A model generated the notes under the pieces. That model worked only from the letters and a program-made list of their open reading frames with translations. It had not been told where the DNA came from and ran no database searches. The translations under genes were made by a program, and so were the position numbers. From Thermoleophilaceae bacterium (GTDB lineage Bacteria > Actinomycetota > Thermoleophilia > Solirubrobacterales > Thermoleophilaceae), in contig JAUJOA010000007.1 in NCBI GenBank assembly GCA_030447875.1, forward strand, positions 37,233-101,232: a stretch of 64,000 nt of DNA, in the 5' to 3' direction. Shown in pieces: positions 34,163 through 44,068 of this stretch; position 1 is the first letter of the stretch, and the number at the start of each line of letters is the position of its first letter.

Positions 34163-34960
34163 TTAGGTCTGGTCTTCCTGGAGGTGCCGGGCGGTCGCCC
34201 GGTTCAGCGCCGGCGCTCCGTTCAGCCGCTCGGCGGAGACGTAGCCCTCGCCGCCCTGAAGCGCCTCGAACTCGGTCGTGACCTCGCCGTTCGCAGCGGC
34301 CGGCGCGGGCTTCTCGGGAGCGTCTGGCTTGCCCTCCACCTCCGCCAGCCGCGCCCTGATGCCCTGGAAGTCCGACTTCAGCGAGGACGCACCGCTGTTC
34401 AGGACGTGGTTGAGCGCGTCAGCGGGACCACGGAGACTCTCGAGCAACTGCTTGATCTCCGCGCTCACCTCGCGGGCATCGCCGACCATGCCGTCGGTGG
34501 CCTTCTCGGCGCGGCCAAGGCGCGCCGCAGCCTCAGCGGCGGTTCGCCGGCGCGTCTCCTCCTCGTGCCGCTTGGCGGCGGCGGCGATCCGCTTCGCCTC
34601 CTGCTCCGCGCTCTCCTGCACGTGGGCGGCGCTCGTCTCGGCCGCCTCCACGATCACCCGCACCTGCTCGGCGGCGGCGGCGGTCAGAGGCGGCGGACTC
34701 GATCGGTTGGCCTGCTTCAGCTCCTCGAGCGAGTCGGCGATCTGATCCATGCGCGGATCGCCGTGCGCCGGCGCCTGCTCTTCACGCCGTTCCTTGACGA
34801 TCCAGCGTGCCTGCTTGATCTCCTCCGGCAGCGTCACCCGCATCTGGTCGAGTAGATCGAACACCTGCTTGCGCTCCACCCGCACCTGGTCGGTCATCGG
34901 GATGGGCTTCGCGTTGTAGAGAAGGTCGTCGAGCTTGTCGATGAGGATGAGAATGTCCAT
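34163..34960 (-). CDS. DivIVA-like coiled-coil protein
   Basis: A 265-residue protein. The N-terminal 60 residues (MDILILIDKLDDLLYNAKPI; then VFDLLDQMRVTLPEEIKQAR) resemble a conserved actinobacterial family usually encoded near coaD/rpmF and described as DivIVA- or ATP-synthase-b-like. A long Ala/Glu coiled coil follows (about 85-190), then a Pro/Ala tail. A role in septum or cell-pole organisation is inference. It has no rpmF neighbour here, so it may be a second copy. It ends the minus-strand run that begins with lon. Confidence 0.75.
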   Translation of the reverse strand: MDILILIDKLDDLLYNAKPIPMTDQVRVERKQVFDLLDQMRVTLPEEIKQARWIVKERREEQAPAHGDPRMDQIADSLEELKQANRSSPPPLTAAAAEQVRVIVEAAETSAAHVQESAEQEAKRIAAAAKRHEEETRRRTAAEAAARLGRAEKATDGMVGDAREVSAEIKQLLESLRGPADALNHVLNSGASSLKSDFQGIRARLAEVEGKPDAPEKPAPAAANGEVTTEFEALQGGEGYVSAERLNGAPALNRATARHLQEDQT

Positions 34961-35020
34961 GGTGCACCGGTTCGTCGACTCATTGGAGGCTCCTCGCGCC
35001 GCAAGGGATGTCCCAAAAGG

Positions 35021-35947
35021 TCAGGTGGCGGCAGCCTGAGGCCGCGCGCCCTCACGGTCCTCGGCAAGCGCGCGGCGAAGCGTCTCGGCGAAGGCAAGGG
35101 GCTGAACGTCGAAGAGCTGCGCGCCCGATGGATCGGTGACGACGGTCCTGGTCGAGAGGCCCTCGACCAGCGGCCGTGCTACGCCGGCGTCGACCGGCGT
35201 TACGAGGCCTATCCAGAGCGACGACAGTCGCGGGGTGAGGAACGGGACGGGAATCCGCGGTCGGGGGCGCGTCCCGAGCGCCTCCGCCATTCGGTCGAGC
35301 ATCTCGGCGTAGGACAGCACGTCCGGGCCGCCGATCTGCACCTCGCGCCCGCTCGACTCGGGCACGTCGGGCGCCTTGCGAAGATACTCGACCACGTCAT
35401 CCACTCCGATCGGCTGGGTGTCCGTCGCCAGCCAGCTCGGCGCGAGCATCGCGGGCAGGCGCTCCACCAGGTAACGAAGCGTTCGGTAGGACTCGCTGGC
35501 CGAACCGACCACCATCGCAGCACGGAAGTAGGTCAGCGGCGGTCCCTGGTCCGCCAGCACCTCGGCCGTCTCGTGGCGGCTCCTGAGGTGCTTCGATCCC
35601 GGGTCTTCGCCGAGGCCGCCCAGGTACACGAGGCTACCGATCCCTTCGCGGCTGGCCACGCGAGCGAATGCTCGCGCGCTCGCTCGCTCGCGCTCGACGA
35701 AGTCGCCCGATCCGCCACGGCCCATCGAGTGGACGAGGTAGTAGGCGACGTCCACCCCGTGCCCGGCGCCCTCGAGGCTGCGCTCCTCGAGAACGTCGCC
35801 CTCGTGAAGCTCGAAGCCATCCTGCTCGAGGTGCTCCGCGCGCCGCCGGTCTCGGACGAGGCACCGGACCGAAGCGCCCTGCCTCGCGAGCGCCGCGGCC
35901 AGCCGGCCGCCGACGAACCCGGTTGCTCCGGTTACGAGCGCTCGCAT
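35021..35947 (-). CDS. NAD(P)-binding oxidoreductase (atypical SDR), paralogue of 2194-3132
   Basis: A 308-residue Rossmann protein. It starts MRALVTGATGFVGGRLAAAL, has RDRRR after strand 2 (NADP preference), YYLVHSMGRGG in the middle and [20 protein letters not shown] towards the end. It shares these segments with the protein at 2194, so the two are paralogues. It lies 4 nt after the MFS exporter gene, so it is co-transcribed with it and the HxlR regulator. The substrate is unknown. Confidence 0.87.
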   Translation of the reverse strand: MRALVTGATGFVGGRLAAALARQGASVRCLVRDRRRAEHLEQDGFELHEGDVLEERSLEGAGHGVDVAYYLVHSMGRGGSGDFVERERASARAFARVASREGIGSLVYLGGLGEDPGSKHLRSRHETAEVLADQGPPLTYFRAAMVVGSASESYRTLRYLVERLPAMLAPSWLATDTQPIGVDDVVEYLRKAPDVPESSGREVQIGGPDVLSYAEMLDRMAEALGTRPRPRIPVPFLTPRLSSLWIGLVTPVDAGVARPLVEGLSTRTVVTDPSGAQLFDVQPLAFAETLRRALAEDREGARPQAAAT

Positions 35948-35951
35948 CTGC

Positions 35952-37595
35952 TCAAGCGGGCTCTGCCACCGTGACCGTGGCCTGCGACCCGTCCTCGTGG
36001 CCGACGGCGGCGTCCTCCGGCTGGCCGACCAGCTGGCCGCCGGCGCATTTCTCGGCCGCGACCTTGCGGTGAGGGTTCTGTATCCCGACGGCGCCGAGGA
36101 TGCCGCCGAACGCCACGAGCCCGGCCGCTAGCGCCATGCCGAGCTGGAAGCCGCTGACCGAGGCGTCGTCGACCGCCTCCGAGATCATCGCTCCCTGATC
36201 GGGTGCGACACCCTCGAGCGATACCTCGGCGGCGAGCGGCTGACGGCGAGCGGTCTCCACGGCGGCCCGCGCGGGCGGGTCGAGCCGCTGGCCCGCGAGT
36301 CGCTCGTCGAGCGTCGACCCGAAGTTGGCGGCCACGAGCGCGCCAACGGCCGCGATCCCGATCAAGCCGGCGGTCCGAGCGATCGCGTTGTTCACCCCGG
36401 ACGCCAGGCCGGCGTTATGCGCGTCGGCGCCCGCCAGGACGGTCGAGGTGAGCGGGGCGACTGTCATCGACAGCCCGAGGGCGAACACCAGCAGCGCCGG
36501 CAACAGGTCGGAGAAGTAGTCGACCTCCCGGCCGAGGCGGACGAGCAGCAGCAGCCCGATCGCCGCTACGAGCGGACCCGCACCCATGAAGAGGCGCGGA
36601 CCCAAGCGGTCGGCCAGCGCGCCGAAGCGACTCGAGAGCACGAACATCACCACGGTGATCGGCACGCTGGCCGCCCCCGCCTCGAGCGCGTCGTAGCCCG
36701 CCACCTGTTGGAGATAGAGAATGAGGAAGAAGAAGAGGAGCGAGAGCCCCGCGTACATCGAGAAGGTCTCGATGTTGCCCACCGTGAAGTTGCGTCGCCG
36801 GAAGAGCCCGAGCGGCAGCATCGGCTCGTGCGTCCGCGACTCCCATAGAAGGAAGGCGGCGAACAGGATCGCGCCCGCGATCATCGGCCCGAAGACCGCG
36901 GGATCCGACCAGCCGAGTACCGGCTGCTCGATCAGCCCGAAGGTCATTCCTGCCAGGCCGAAGGCGCATAGGGCGGCGCCCACCACGTCTATGTGCGTCT
37001 TTTCCGACCGCGGGCCGGCGGCCGGCACGTAGCGGGCGACCATGAAGAGCGTCGCGGCCACCAGCGGCACGTTGATCCCGAAGATCCAGCGCCAGGAGGC
37101 CGAGTCCACCAGTTGGCCGCCGATCAGAGGACCGAGCACCACGCCGATCCCTCCCCACGCGACCCACTGCCCGACCGCCCATCCCCGCTCCTCCTCCGAG
37201 AACGTCGCGACGATCACCGCGAGGGCGCTCGGCGTCAGAAGCGCACCGGCGACGCCCTGGAGGGCGCGCCCGATCACGAGGATCTCGATCGTCGGCGCCA
37301 GCGCGCAGAGCACCGAGGTGACGCCGAAGGCGAGCACGCCGAGAGAGAACACCCGGCGCTCCCCGAAGCTGTCGCCGAGCGAGCCTCCGATGAGGAGGAG
37401 CGACCCGAGGGTCACGAGGTAGGCATTGGAGGTCCACTGCTGGCCGGCCAGACCGCCTCCCAGGTCGTCGGCGATGGCGGGCAGCGCGACGTTGACGACC
37501 GTCGCGTCGATGGTCACGACCGTCGAGCCCATGATGCACGCGACCAGCGTGAGCGTCTTTCGCCGATCTCCTGTACGCGTGGCTACCTCGGTCAT
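35952..37595 (-). CDS. DHA2-family MFS drug exporter (14 TM)
   Basis: A 547-residue transporter of the EmrB/QacA type. There are about 14 membrane helices. Motif A variant GGSLGDSFGERRVF lies between helices 2 and 3, and GRALQGVAGALLTPSALAV is the antiporter-type segment in helices 4-5. These export drugs or toxic metabolites with proton exchange. HxlR lies 16 nt upstream and the SDR 4 nt downstream on the same strand, a common detoxification-operon layout. The C-terminal 40 residues are hydrophilic. Confidence 0.95.
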   Translation of the reverse strand: MTEVATRTGDRRKTLTLVACIMGSTVVTIDATVVNVALPAIADDLGGGLAGQQWTSNAYLVTLGSLLLIGGSLGDSFGERRVFSLGVLAFGVTSVLCALAPTIEILVIGRALQGVAGALLTPSALAVIVATFSEEERGWAVGQWVAWGGIGVVLGPLIGGQLVDSASWRWIFGINVPLVAATLFMVARYVPAAGPRSEKTHIDVVGAALCAFGLAGMTFGLIEQPVLGWSDPAVFGPMIAGAILFAAFLLWESRTHEPMLPLGLFRRRNFTVGNIETFSMYAGLSLLFFFLILYLQQVAGYDALEAGAASVPITVVMFVLSSRFGALADRLGPRLFMGAGPLVAAIGLLLLVRLGREVDYFSDLLPALLVFALGLSMTVAPLTSTVLAGADAHNAGLASGVNNAIARTAGLIGIAAVGALVAANFGSTLDERLAGQRLDPPARAAVETARRQPLAAEVSLEGVAPDQGAMISEAVDDASVSGFQLGMALAAGLVAFGGILGAVGIQNPHRKVAAEKCAGGQLVGQPEDAAVGHEDGSQATVTVAEPA

Positions 37596-37611
37596 TGCGG
37601 ACCGCGGAAGC

Positions 37612-37963
37612 CTAGGGGCTTGGTCGCTTCGGACTCGGTGGGCCCTTCTCGACCCCGGCGGCGGCGCGCCGGCCGGTCCAGCGCTGCACCGCCTCCACGA
37701 CCGGTGCGAGCTCCCTCCCCGCGCTGGTCAGACGGTATTCGGCGAACGGCGGGCTGGCCGGGACGGTGCGTCGTTCGAGGACCCCGGCGCGCTCCAGCTG
37801 ACGGAGGCGCTGTGCGAGCGTTCCGGGCGGGATGCCCTCGAGCGCCTGGAGGAACTCGTTGAAGCGCTCCGCACCCGCCAGCGAGGCGTAGAGAATGGAG
37901 AGGAGCCAGCGGCGCTCGAGGAGGTCCGCCGCTCGGCGGACCTCCACGGGCACTGGGCGGCAG

Positions 37964-37980
<17 letters not shown>
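37612..37980 (-). CDS. HxlR-family transcriptional regulator
   Basis: A 122-residue winged-helix regulator. It has a Cys at the N-terminus (MARCRSCRP), then LLERRWLLSILYASLAGAER and FNEFLQALEGIPPGTLAQRL, the HxlR helices, with the wing LERRTVPASPPFAEYRLT. HxlR proteins often sense electrophiles through N-terminal cysteines. It overlaps the 3' end of lon by 17 nt and precedes the MFS exporter, which it probably controls. Confidence 0.93.
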
Positions 37981-40269
<2,289 letters not shown>

Positions 40270-40289
40270 AGGTTCGATCTCCGTAGTTA

Positions 40290-40304
40290 CTTACTGGACG
40301 TAAG
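40290..40304. promoter_or_regulatory. inverted repeat in the lon promoter region
   Basis: CTTAC-TGGAC-GTAAG, arms 40290-40294 and 40300-40304, 21 nt upstream of the lon ATG. A small stretch of lower GC surrounds it. Reminiscent of heat-shock repressor sites, but too short to assign to HspR. Confidence 0.4.
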
Positions 40305-40372
40305 CAAGGATAGCGGCTGGTGGCCGTGGCGCTCCGCGGCGTGGCCCATCGCCGGCGGCTAGGCTGCGCGAA

Positions 40373-40989
40373 GTGCCCGGTCTCGCGCCAAAGCTCGCAT
40401 TGGCCGGAGCCGCCGCCGCGGGAGGCGTGGCGCTCTGGTGGCGAAGGAACCCCTCAGCCTGTCCCTACAGCCAGCGCTTCTGGGTCGAGGCGCCGCACCC
40501 CTTCGTCACGCGCGCGCGACTGCTCGAGATCCTCGCACCGCAGCCGGGAGAGCGACTGCTCGAGGTCGGGCCCGGAACCGGCTACTACTCGCTCGACGTG
40601 GCCGAGCGCCTTCGGCCGGAGGGCGGGCTCGACATCTTCGACCTCCAGCCCGAGATGCTCGACCACACGATGGCTCGCGCCGGTGAGCGGGAGTGACCAA
40701 CGTCGAGCCCACGCAGGGAGACGCGCGCGACCTTCCGTACGCCGACGCGAGCTTCGACGGCGCCTACCTCGTCACGGTGCTCGGGGAGATCCCGGACCAG
40801 GAGGCCGCCCTGGGCCAGCTCGCGCGCGTGCTCAAGCCCGGCGGCCGGCTGGTGGTCGGAGAGCTGATGGGCGACCCGCACTACGTCCGTTTCTCGGCCT
40901 TGCGCACGAAGGCGGAGGGCGCGGGACTCGAGTTCGAGCGCCGTGCGGGCGGGCCGCTCGGGTACTTCGCGCGCTTCGGCCGGGACTAG
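40373..40989 (+). CDS. class I SAM-dependent methyltransferase (one frameshift)
   Basis: Two abutting frames make one protein of about 205 residues. The first (40373-40696) holds an N-terminal hydrophobic anchor and motif I LLEVGPGTGYYSLDVAERL. The second (from about 40690) holds DGAYLVTVLGEIPDQEAAL, the post-I/II region, and motif III GGRLVVGELMGDPHYV. At 40689-40691 the run GGG should be GGGG; the extra G removes the TGA at 40694 and joins the frames as AGERGVTNVEPTQGDARDLPY-like sequence. The substrate is unknown. It is divergent from lon. Confidence 0.82.
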
Positions 40990-40996
40990 CCGGCGC

Positions 40997-41162
40997 TCAG
41001 GGCCTGAAGTACATCGGGTTGGGCACCTTGTAGCGCTTGTTCGCGTGCCCGCCCTTGAGATCCGAGCGCTGGTCGCCCACGGTCACGAGGATCTCGTACC
41101 CCCGCCGTTTGATCGTCGCGCGCGCCCCTTCGTAGCCGCGCGCCTGGGGGTTCTGCACAATC
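40997..41162 (-). pseudogene. C-terminal remnant of a HAD-family acid phosphatase
   Basis: The minus-strand frame ends YKVPNPMYFRP, preceded by VGDQRSDLKGGHANKR and by ARATIKRRGYEILVTVGDQR. These are the final strands of HAD class IIIB acid phosphatases. Upstream of about 41162 the frame contains no phosphatase similarity (no DLD-ET motif), so only the last quarter remains. Confidence 0.6.
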
Positions 41163-41463
41163 GCGGAGCGGCGGAGCCGACACGGAGTCGGAGTACTCGC
41201 GCCGGCGCGCCGGCGCTGTCGAGTGCGACGTGCTCTTAAGACCGCGGGCTGATCCGAAACTAATCGCCGCAGAAGCGCTCGCCTCTTCAAGAGGTAGAGC
41301 TCGCGGCCCCGCAGCCGCGGCCGAGTCAGGTCAGCCATACAGCCGCGGAACCCTGCCGGCACAAAGCACAGCAGCCGGGGAAGCGGCTCAGAAGTACCGC
41401 TCCACCCGGCTGCCGGGCCTACCCGACGCCCTATGTCGGGTAGGCCGCTGGTGTGAACGCCGT
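41163..41463. other. gene-free stretch with one strong hairpin
   Basis: No supportable gene. Contents: GC-rich palindromic tracts near 41200-41220, then the 11-bp hairpin at 41417-41445 described separately. Likely decayed sequence around the phosphatase remnant. Confidence 0.4.
41417..41445 (-). terminator. hairpin after the small membrane protein gene
   Basis: GCCTACCCGAC (41417-41427) pairs perfectly with GTCGGGTAGGC (41435-41445) around a GCCCTAT loop, 18 nt beyond the stop of the minus-strand gene at 41464. No T-run follows, so termination is likely but not certain. Confidence 0.5.
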
Positions 41464-41793
41464 CTAGTGGTCGTCGTCGGTGTAGGGCTCGCGGCTGCCG
41501 GACTTCGCGAGGCCGCGACTGATCATGTAGGCGGAGCCCAGGATGGCCACGTAGAGCCACGCCTGGCGAGCGGTGAACTCGTCGGTCGCCGCCGCGTCAC
41601 CGGTGGCGGTGTCGCCGCCCGAGATCACCGCTGCGCTGATCAGGATCGCTACGACGAGTGCGATCATCGTCCAGAACTCGGTCGTCTTGAGCGCTTGCTT
41701 GGTCTCGGTGGCACGCCGCCGTGCCCTCGTTGCCAAGCCCGCGCCGCCAGCGCCGACTTCGCTGCCGCCGGTCCGCGTTGGATCGGTTGCCAT
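41464..41793 (-). CDS. small membrane protein with two helices (109 aa)
   Basis: ATG 41793 is preceded by AAGGAGG. The N-terminal 40 residues are basic and soluble. Two hydrophobic segments follow (about 47-62, FWTMIALVVAILISAAVI; and 84-98, WLYVAILGSAYMIS). The end is charged (YTDDDH). I do not recognise the family; such proteins are common in actinobacteria. Confidence 0.75.
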   Translation of the reverse strand: MATDPTRTGGSEVGAGGAGLATRARRRATETKQALKTTEFWTMIALVVAILISAAVISGGDTATGDAAATDEFTARQAWLYVAILGSAYMISRGLAKSGSREPYTDDDH

Positions 41794-41971
41794 CAGGTAC
41801 GCCCTCCTTCTGTTGGACAGCTCAAGGCCGGCACCTGCGCGCTCGAGTAGCTCGAGCGCACGTAGGTCGACCCCGACTTCGAGCGGCCACAAAGGCGTGG
41901 CACCAATAGGTGAGTGGGGCCCGCCTCAGCGTCCGCATAGGGATACGAAGCGGGAACCTATCATGAGCGAC

Positions 41972-41981
41972 CGACCGGTCG
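41972..41981. promoter_or_regulatory. palindromic operator-like site upstream of the TetR gene
   Basis: The 10-bp palindrome CGACCGGTCG lies about 60 nt before the TetR frame and resembles the cores of many TetR self-regulatory sites. A half-site CCGGTCG repeats at 42013-42019. Confidence 0.4.
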
Positions 41982-42032
41982 TCCTTCCGGTAGCGCCGCG
42001 GAACCGATTAGGCCGGTCGTTACGCTGACTAT

Positions 42033-42689
42033 CTGTCGGGACCTGAAAGACGCACCGGGAGAGCCAGCGGCCGTCGCAGCAGCGACGGCAAGCGCACACG
42101 ACCGCAGGGGCAAGCGACCCTGGCGGCCATTCTCACCACCGCCGGCGAGATTGCGTCTGAGGAAGGGCTCGCGCAGCTATCGATGCGCCGGCTGGCCTCC
42201 GCGGTCGGGATGAGCAAGAGCGGCCTCTACGCACACTTCAGCTCCAAGGAAGAGCTCCAGCTGGCGACTATCGAGCACGTCGGCGAGGTCTTCGAAGAGA
42301 AGGTGTTGCGCGACCCGCCCGATGGCCCCCACACTGGGCTCGACGCCCTGCTGAAACGCTGGCTCGCCTACTTCGAGCGCAAGGTCTTCCCGGGCGGATG
42401 CTTCCTCATCGTCTCCGCGGTGGAGTTCGCGAGCCGCCGAGGCGCGGTAAGCAAGGCGCTGGAGGCGGCCCTCGACCGAGAGAGAGCCGCGCTTGAGGCA
42501 AGTATTCGTCGTGCCAATGAGACCGATGAACTGCAGCCCGAAATAGACCCGAGGCAAACGGCGTTCGAGCTGCACTCCATCCTGATGAACACCCACGCGT
42601 TGTTCCAGGTAAAGGGCGATCCGGCTGTGTTCGAACATGCGCGAGCGGCGATCGACAGACTGGTCGGAGACCTCGACGGTCGCACCTAG
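42033..42689 (+). CDS. TetR-family transcriptional regulator, start uncertain
   Basis: The ATG at 42183 would remove half of the DNA-binding domain. The same frame is open back to a TAG at 42009 and encodes helix 1 of a TetR domain (QATLAAILTTAGEIASEEGL) before MRRLASAVGMSKSGLYAHFS. No ATG, GTG or TTG lies in that stretch; the first possible initiator is CTG at 42033. Either a rare start is used or the 5' end was damaged. The C-terminal ligand domain (residues after about 95 of the long form) is normal, with FPGGCFLIVSAVEF. Its targets are unknown; the adjacent genes are remnants. Confidence 0.8.
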   Translation: MSGPERRTGRASGRRSSDGKRTRPQGQATLAAILTTAGEIASEEGLAQLSMRRLASAVGMSKSGLYAHFSSKEELQLATIEHVGEVFEEKVLRDPPDGPHTGLDALLKRWLAYFERKVFPGGCFLIVSAVEFASRRGAVSKALEAALDRERAALEASIRRANETDELQPEIDPRQTAFELHSILMNTHALFQVKGDPAVFEHARAAIDRLVGDLDGRT

Positions 42690-42751
42690 AGGGCAACCGC
42701 CCATCGCGCACGGCGTTTCACGGCCGATGAACTCTCATCGGGTCCTCGAGG

Positions 42752-42880
42752 GCTTACTACTCGGACCTCTTCGGGTGGGAGTTCGAGGACGCACAAGGTC
42801 CGATGAACTACGGGGTCGTGCAGCGAGAGGGGAACACGACCGCCGAAGGCATCGGCATCGGCGGCGGCGAAACCGATCGA
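42752..42880 (+). pseudogene. fragment of a VOC/glyoxalase-family gene
   Basis: About 40 codons read AYYSDLFGWEFEDAQGPMNY and then GVVQREGNTTAEGIGIGGG, the first beta-alpha-beta unit of a vicinal-oxygen-chelate domain. The start codon and the entire second half are absent; after 42880 the frame loses similarity. The rest of 42690-42927 contains nothing else recognisable. Confidence 0.6.
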
Positions 42881-42927
42881 GGTCAGGCGACTTCTTCCGC
42901 GCCGCGATTACCCGAATCTGTTTGCGA

Positions 42928-43530
42928 TCAGCCACTGCCAATCGCCTTCTGCAATCGCTCAATCCGGGAGTCGCCTGCCCCGATGATCTTGGCGAGCCAA
43001 CCGGTCATGTAGGCGGTGTCGAGTTCGCCGGCCTTGACCTTGGCAATCGCCTCGATGTCGGCCCAATCCTGGGAGCGGTCGAACACCGCCTTAAAGACCA
43101 CGATGTCTTCGGCCGAAAGGATTGGGATCTTCGTTTCCTGGTACTCGACCGTCTCGACTCGCTCGGCGACCGACTTATGGAAGTCAGAGACCGAGAAGAA
43201 GAGGTCGAGACGGGTGTGGCCCCAGTAGGTCTTCCCTTGCTCACGCGCCGCGATTTCGCGGGAGAGGCTCTCCCGCTCGGGAAGGGAGAACTGGCCCTCC
43301 AGCGCTTCGAGCACCCGATGGCGTTCGGCCGGGGGCAAGAAGATTGCCAGGTCAATGTCAATCGTCCCCCGCGGGACGCGGTAGAAGTCAGCCGCTAAGG
43401 CCCCGCCGAAGGCATAGGGGATGTCAGCTTGGGAGAGCGCTTCATGGAGCCGGAGCACCTTGTCCGACATGCCAAGAGCCGGCTCAGCTTCCGGCCCCGC
43501 TTGTCCCTCCGTCTCCTCGGGATCAATCAC
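42928..43530 (-). CDS. nucleotidyltransferase-fold protein
   Basis: A 200-residue protein starting at GTG 43530 (or ATG 43470). IPYAFGGALAADFYRVPRG followed by TIDIDLAIFLP is the core of the MNT/DNA polymerase beta-like nucleotidyltransferase fold (GG pair, then D-x-D). The C-terminal helix bundle contains AEDIVVFKAVFDRSQDWADI. Related proteins are toxins or antitoxin-like NTases. It overlaps the preceding 84-aa gene by 8 nt, a layout seen in toxin-antitoxin pairs, and lies close to tRNA-Ser. A degraded relative of the C-terminal third lies at 48342-48602. The exact biochemical activity is not known. Confidence 0.75.
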   Translation of the reverse strand: MIDPEETEGQAGPEAEPALGMSDKVLRLHEALSQADIPYAFGGALAADFYRVPRGTIDIDLAIFLPPAERHRVLEALEGQFSLPERESLSREIAAREQGKTYWGHTRLDLFFSVSDFHKSVAERVETVEYQETKIPILSAEDIVVFKAVFDRSQDWADIEAIAKVKAGELDTAYMTGWLAKIIGAGDSRIERLQKAIGSG

Positions 43531-43777
43531 TCCGCTCCCGCCGAGCGGCCAGCGGGAAGCGAGGCGCTGGTTCCTCGTTTCGGATGCCGGTGGCGGCGGC
43601 CACCCGTTCGGCGTGCTCGATCACTTCAGCGATCACGGCGCTTCGTTCGGCGGGAGAGGCATGGCGCCAGCGCTCGATGTCGGCCTCCCCGTTCTCGGCC
43701 TCGAAGGCCACCCCGAACTCGGGCTCACAGGTGGCGTGGTCGACAGGAGAGTGGTCGGGGGATGCTTCGCTGTTCAT
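43523..43777 (-). CDS. small partner protein of the nucleotidyltransferase (84 aa)
   Basis: ATG 43777 gives an 84-residue acidic protein with one predicted helix region (ADIERWRHASPAERSAVIAE). It overlaps the start of the nucleotidyltransferase gene by 8 nt, so the pair is translationally coupled. I do not recognise the family. An antitoxin or neutralising partner is inference from position only. Confidence 0.55.
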   Translation of the reverse strand: MNSEASPDHSPVDHATCEPEFGVAFEAENGEADIERWRHASPAERSAVIAEVIEHAERVAAATGIRNEEPAPRFPLAARRERSD

Positions 43778-43925
43778 CGAAAGGGCCTGACCCAAGTATC
43801 TCGCAGTCCAAAGCGGCCGGCAAGCCATGGTCGCGGCGCGACCAGGGTTCAAAATCCCCTAGACCCTCTGGCAACCAGCAAGGCGATTGGCAGTACAGAA
43901 ATCGCTTTGACCAGTCATTTCTTGC

Positions 43926-43944
43926 TTGTAACAGTTTGTTACAA
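43926..43944. repeat. AT-rich palindrome at the 3' end of tRNA-Ser
   Basis: TTGTAACA-GTT-TGTTACAA, a perfect 8-bp inverted repeat, ends 3 nt from the tRNA-Ser 3' end. It is strikingly AT-rich for this genome. It may be the tRNA terminator or an attachment/operator site. Confidence 0.5.
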
Positions 43945-43947
43945 ATG

Positions 43948-44037
43948 CGGAGAGGGAGGGATTCGAACCCTCGAGACGGGTCAACCCCGCCCACGCGATT
44001 TCCAGTCGCGCTCCTTAAGCCACTCGGACACCTCTCC
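43948..44037 (-). tRNA. tRNA-Ser (anticodon GGA)
   Basis: A 90-nt class II tRNA. The acceptor GGAGAGG pairs with CCTCTCC, discriminator G, no encoded CCA. The anticodon arm is CGCGA-CTGGAAA-TCGCG (anticodon GGA). There is a long variable arm (GTGGGCGGGGTTGACCCGTC), and the T-arm is GAGGG-TTCGAAT-CCCTC. It lies between the nucleotidyltransferase module and the metallopeptidase gene. Confidence 0.96.
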
Positions 44038-44068
44038 AGGCTCGCTAAGGGTAGCCCGACCGATGCCC

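Noticed and set aside
41963..42028. 21-codon frame starting ATGAGCGACCG upstream of the TetR gene
   Set aside because: Very short, no Shine-Dalgarno, and it overlaps a palindromic site that is better explained as an operator.
43845..43880. T-arm-like sequence GGGTTCAAAATCCC
   Set aside because: The surrounding sequence forms no acceptor, D or anticodon arms, and the stem is too short to support a tRNA remnant.
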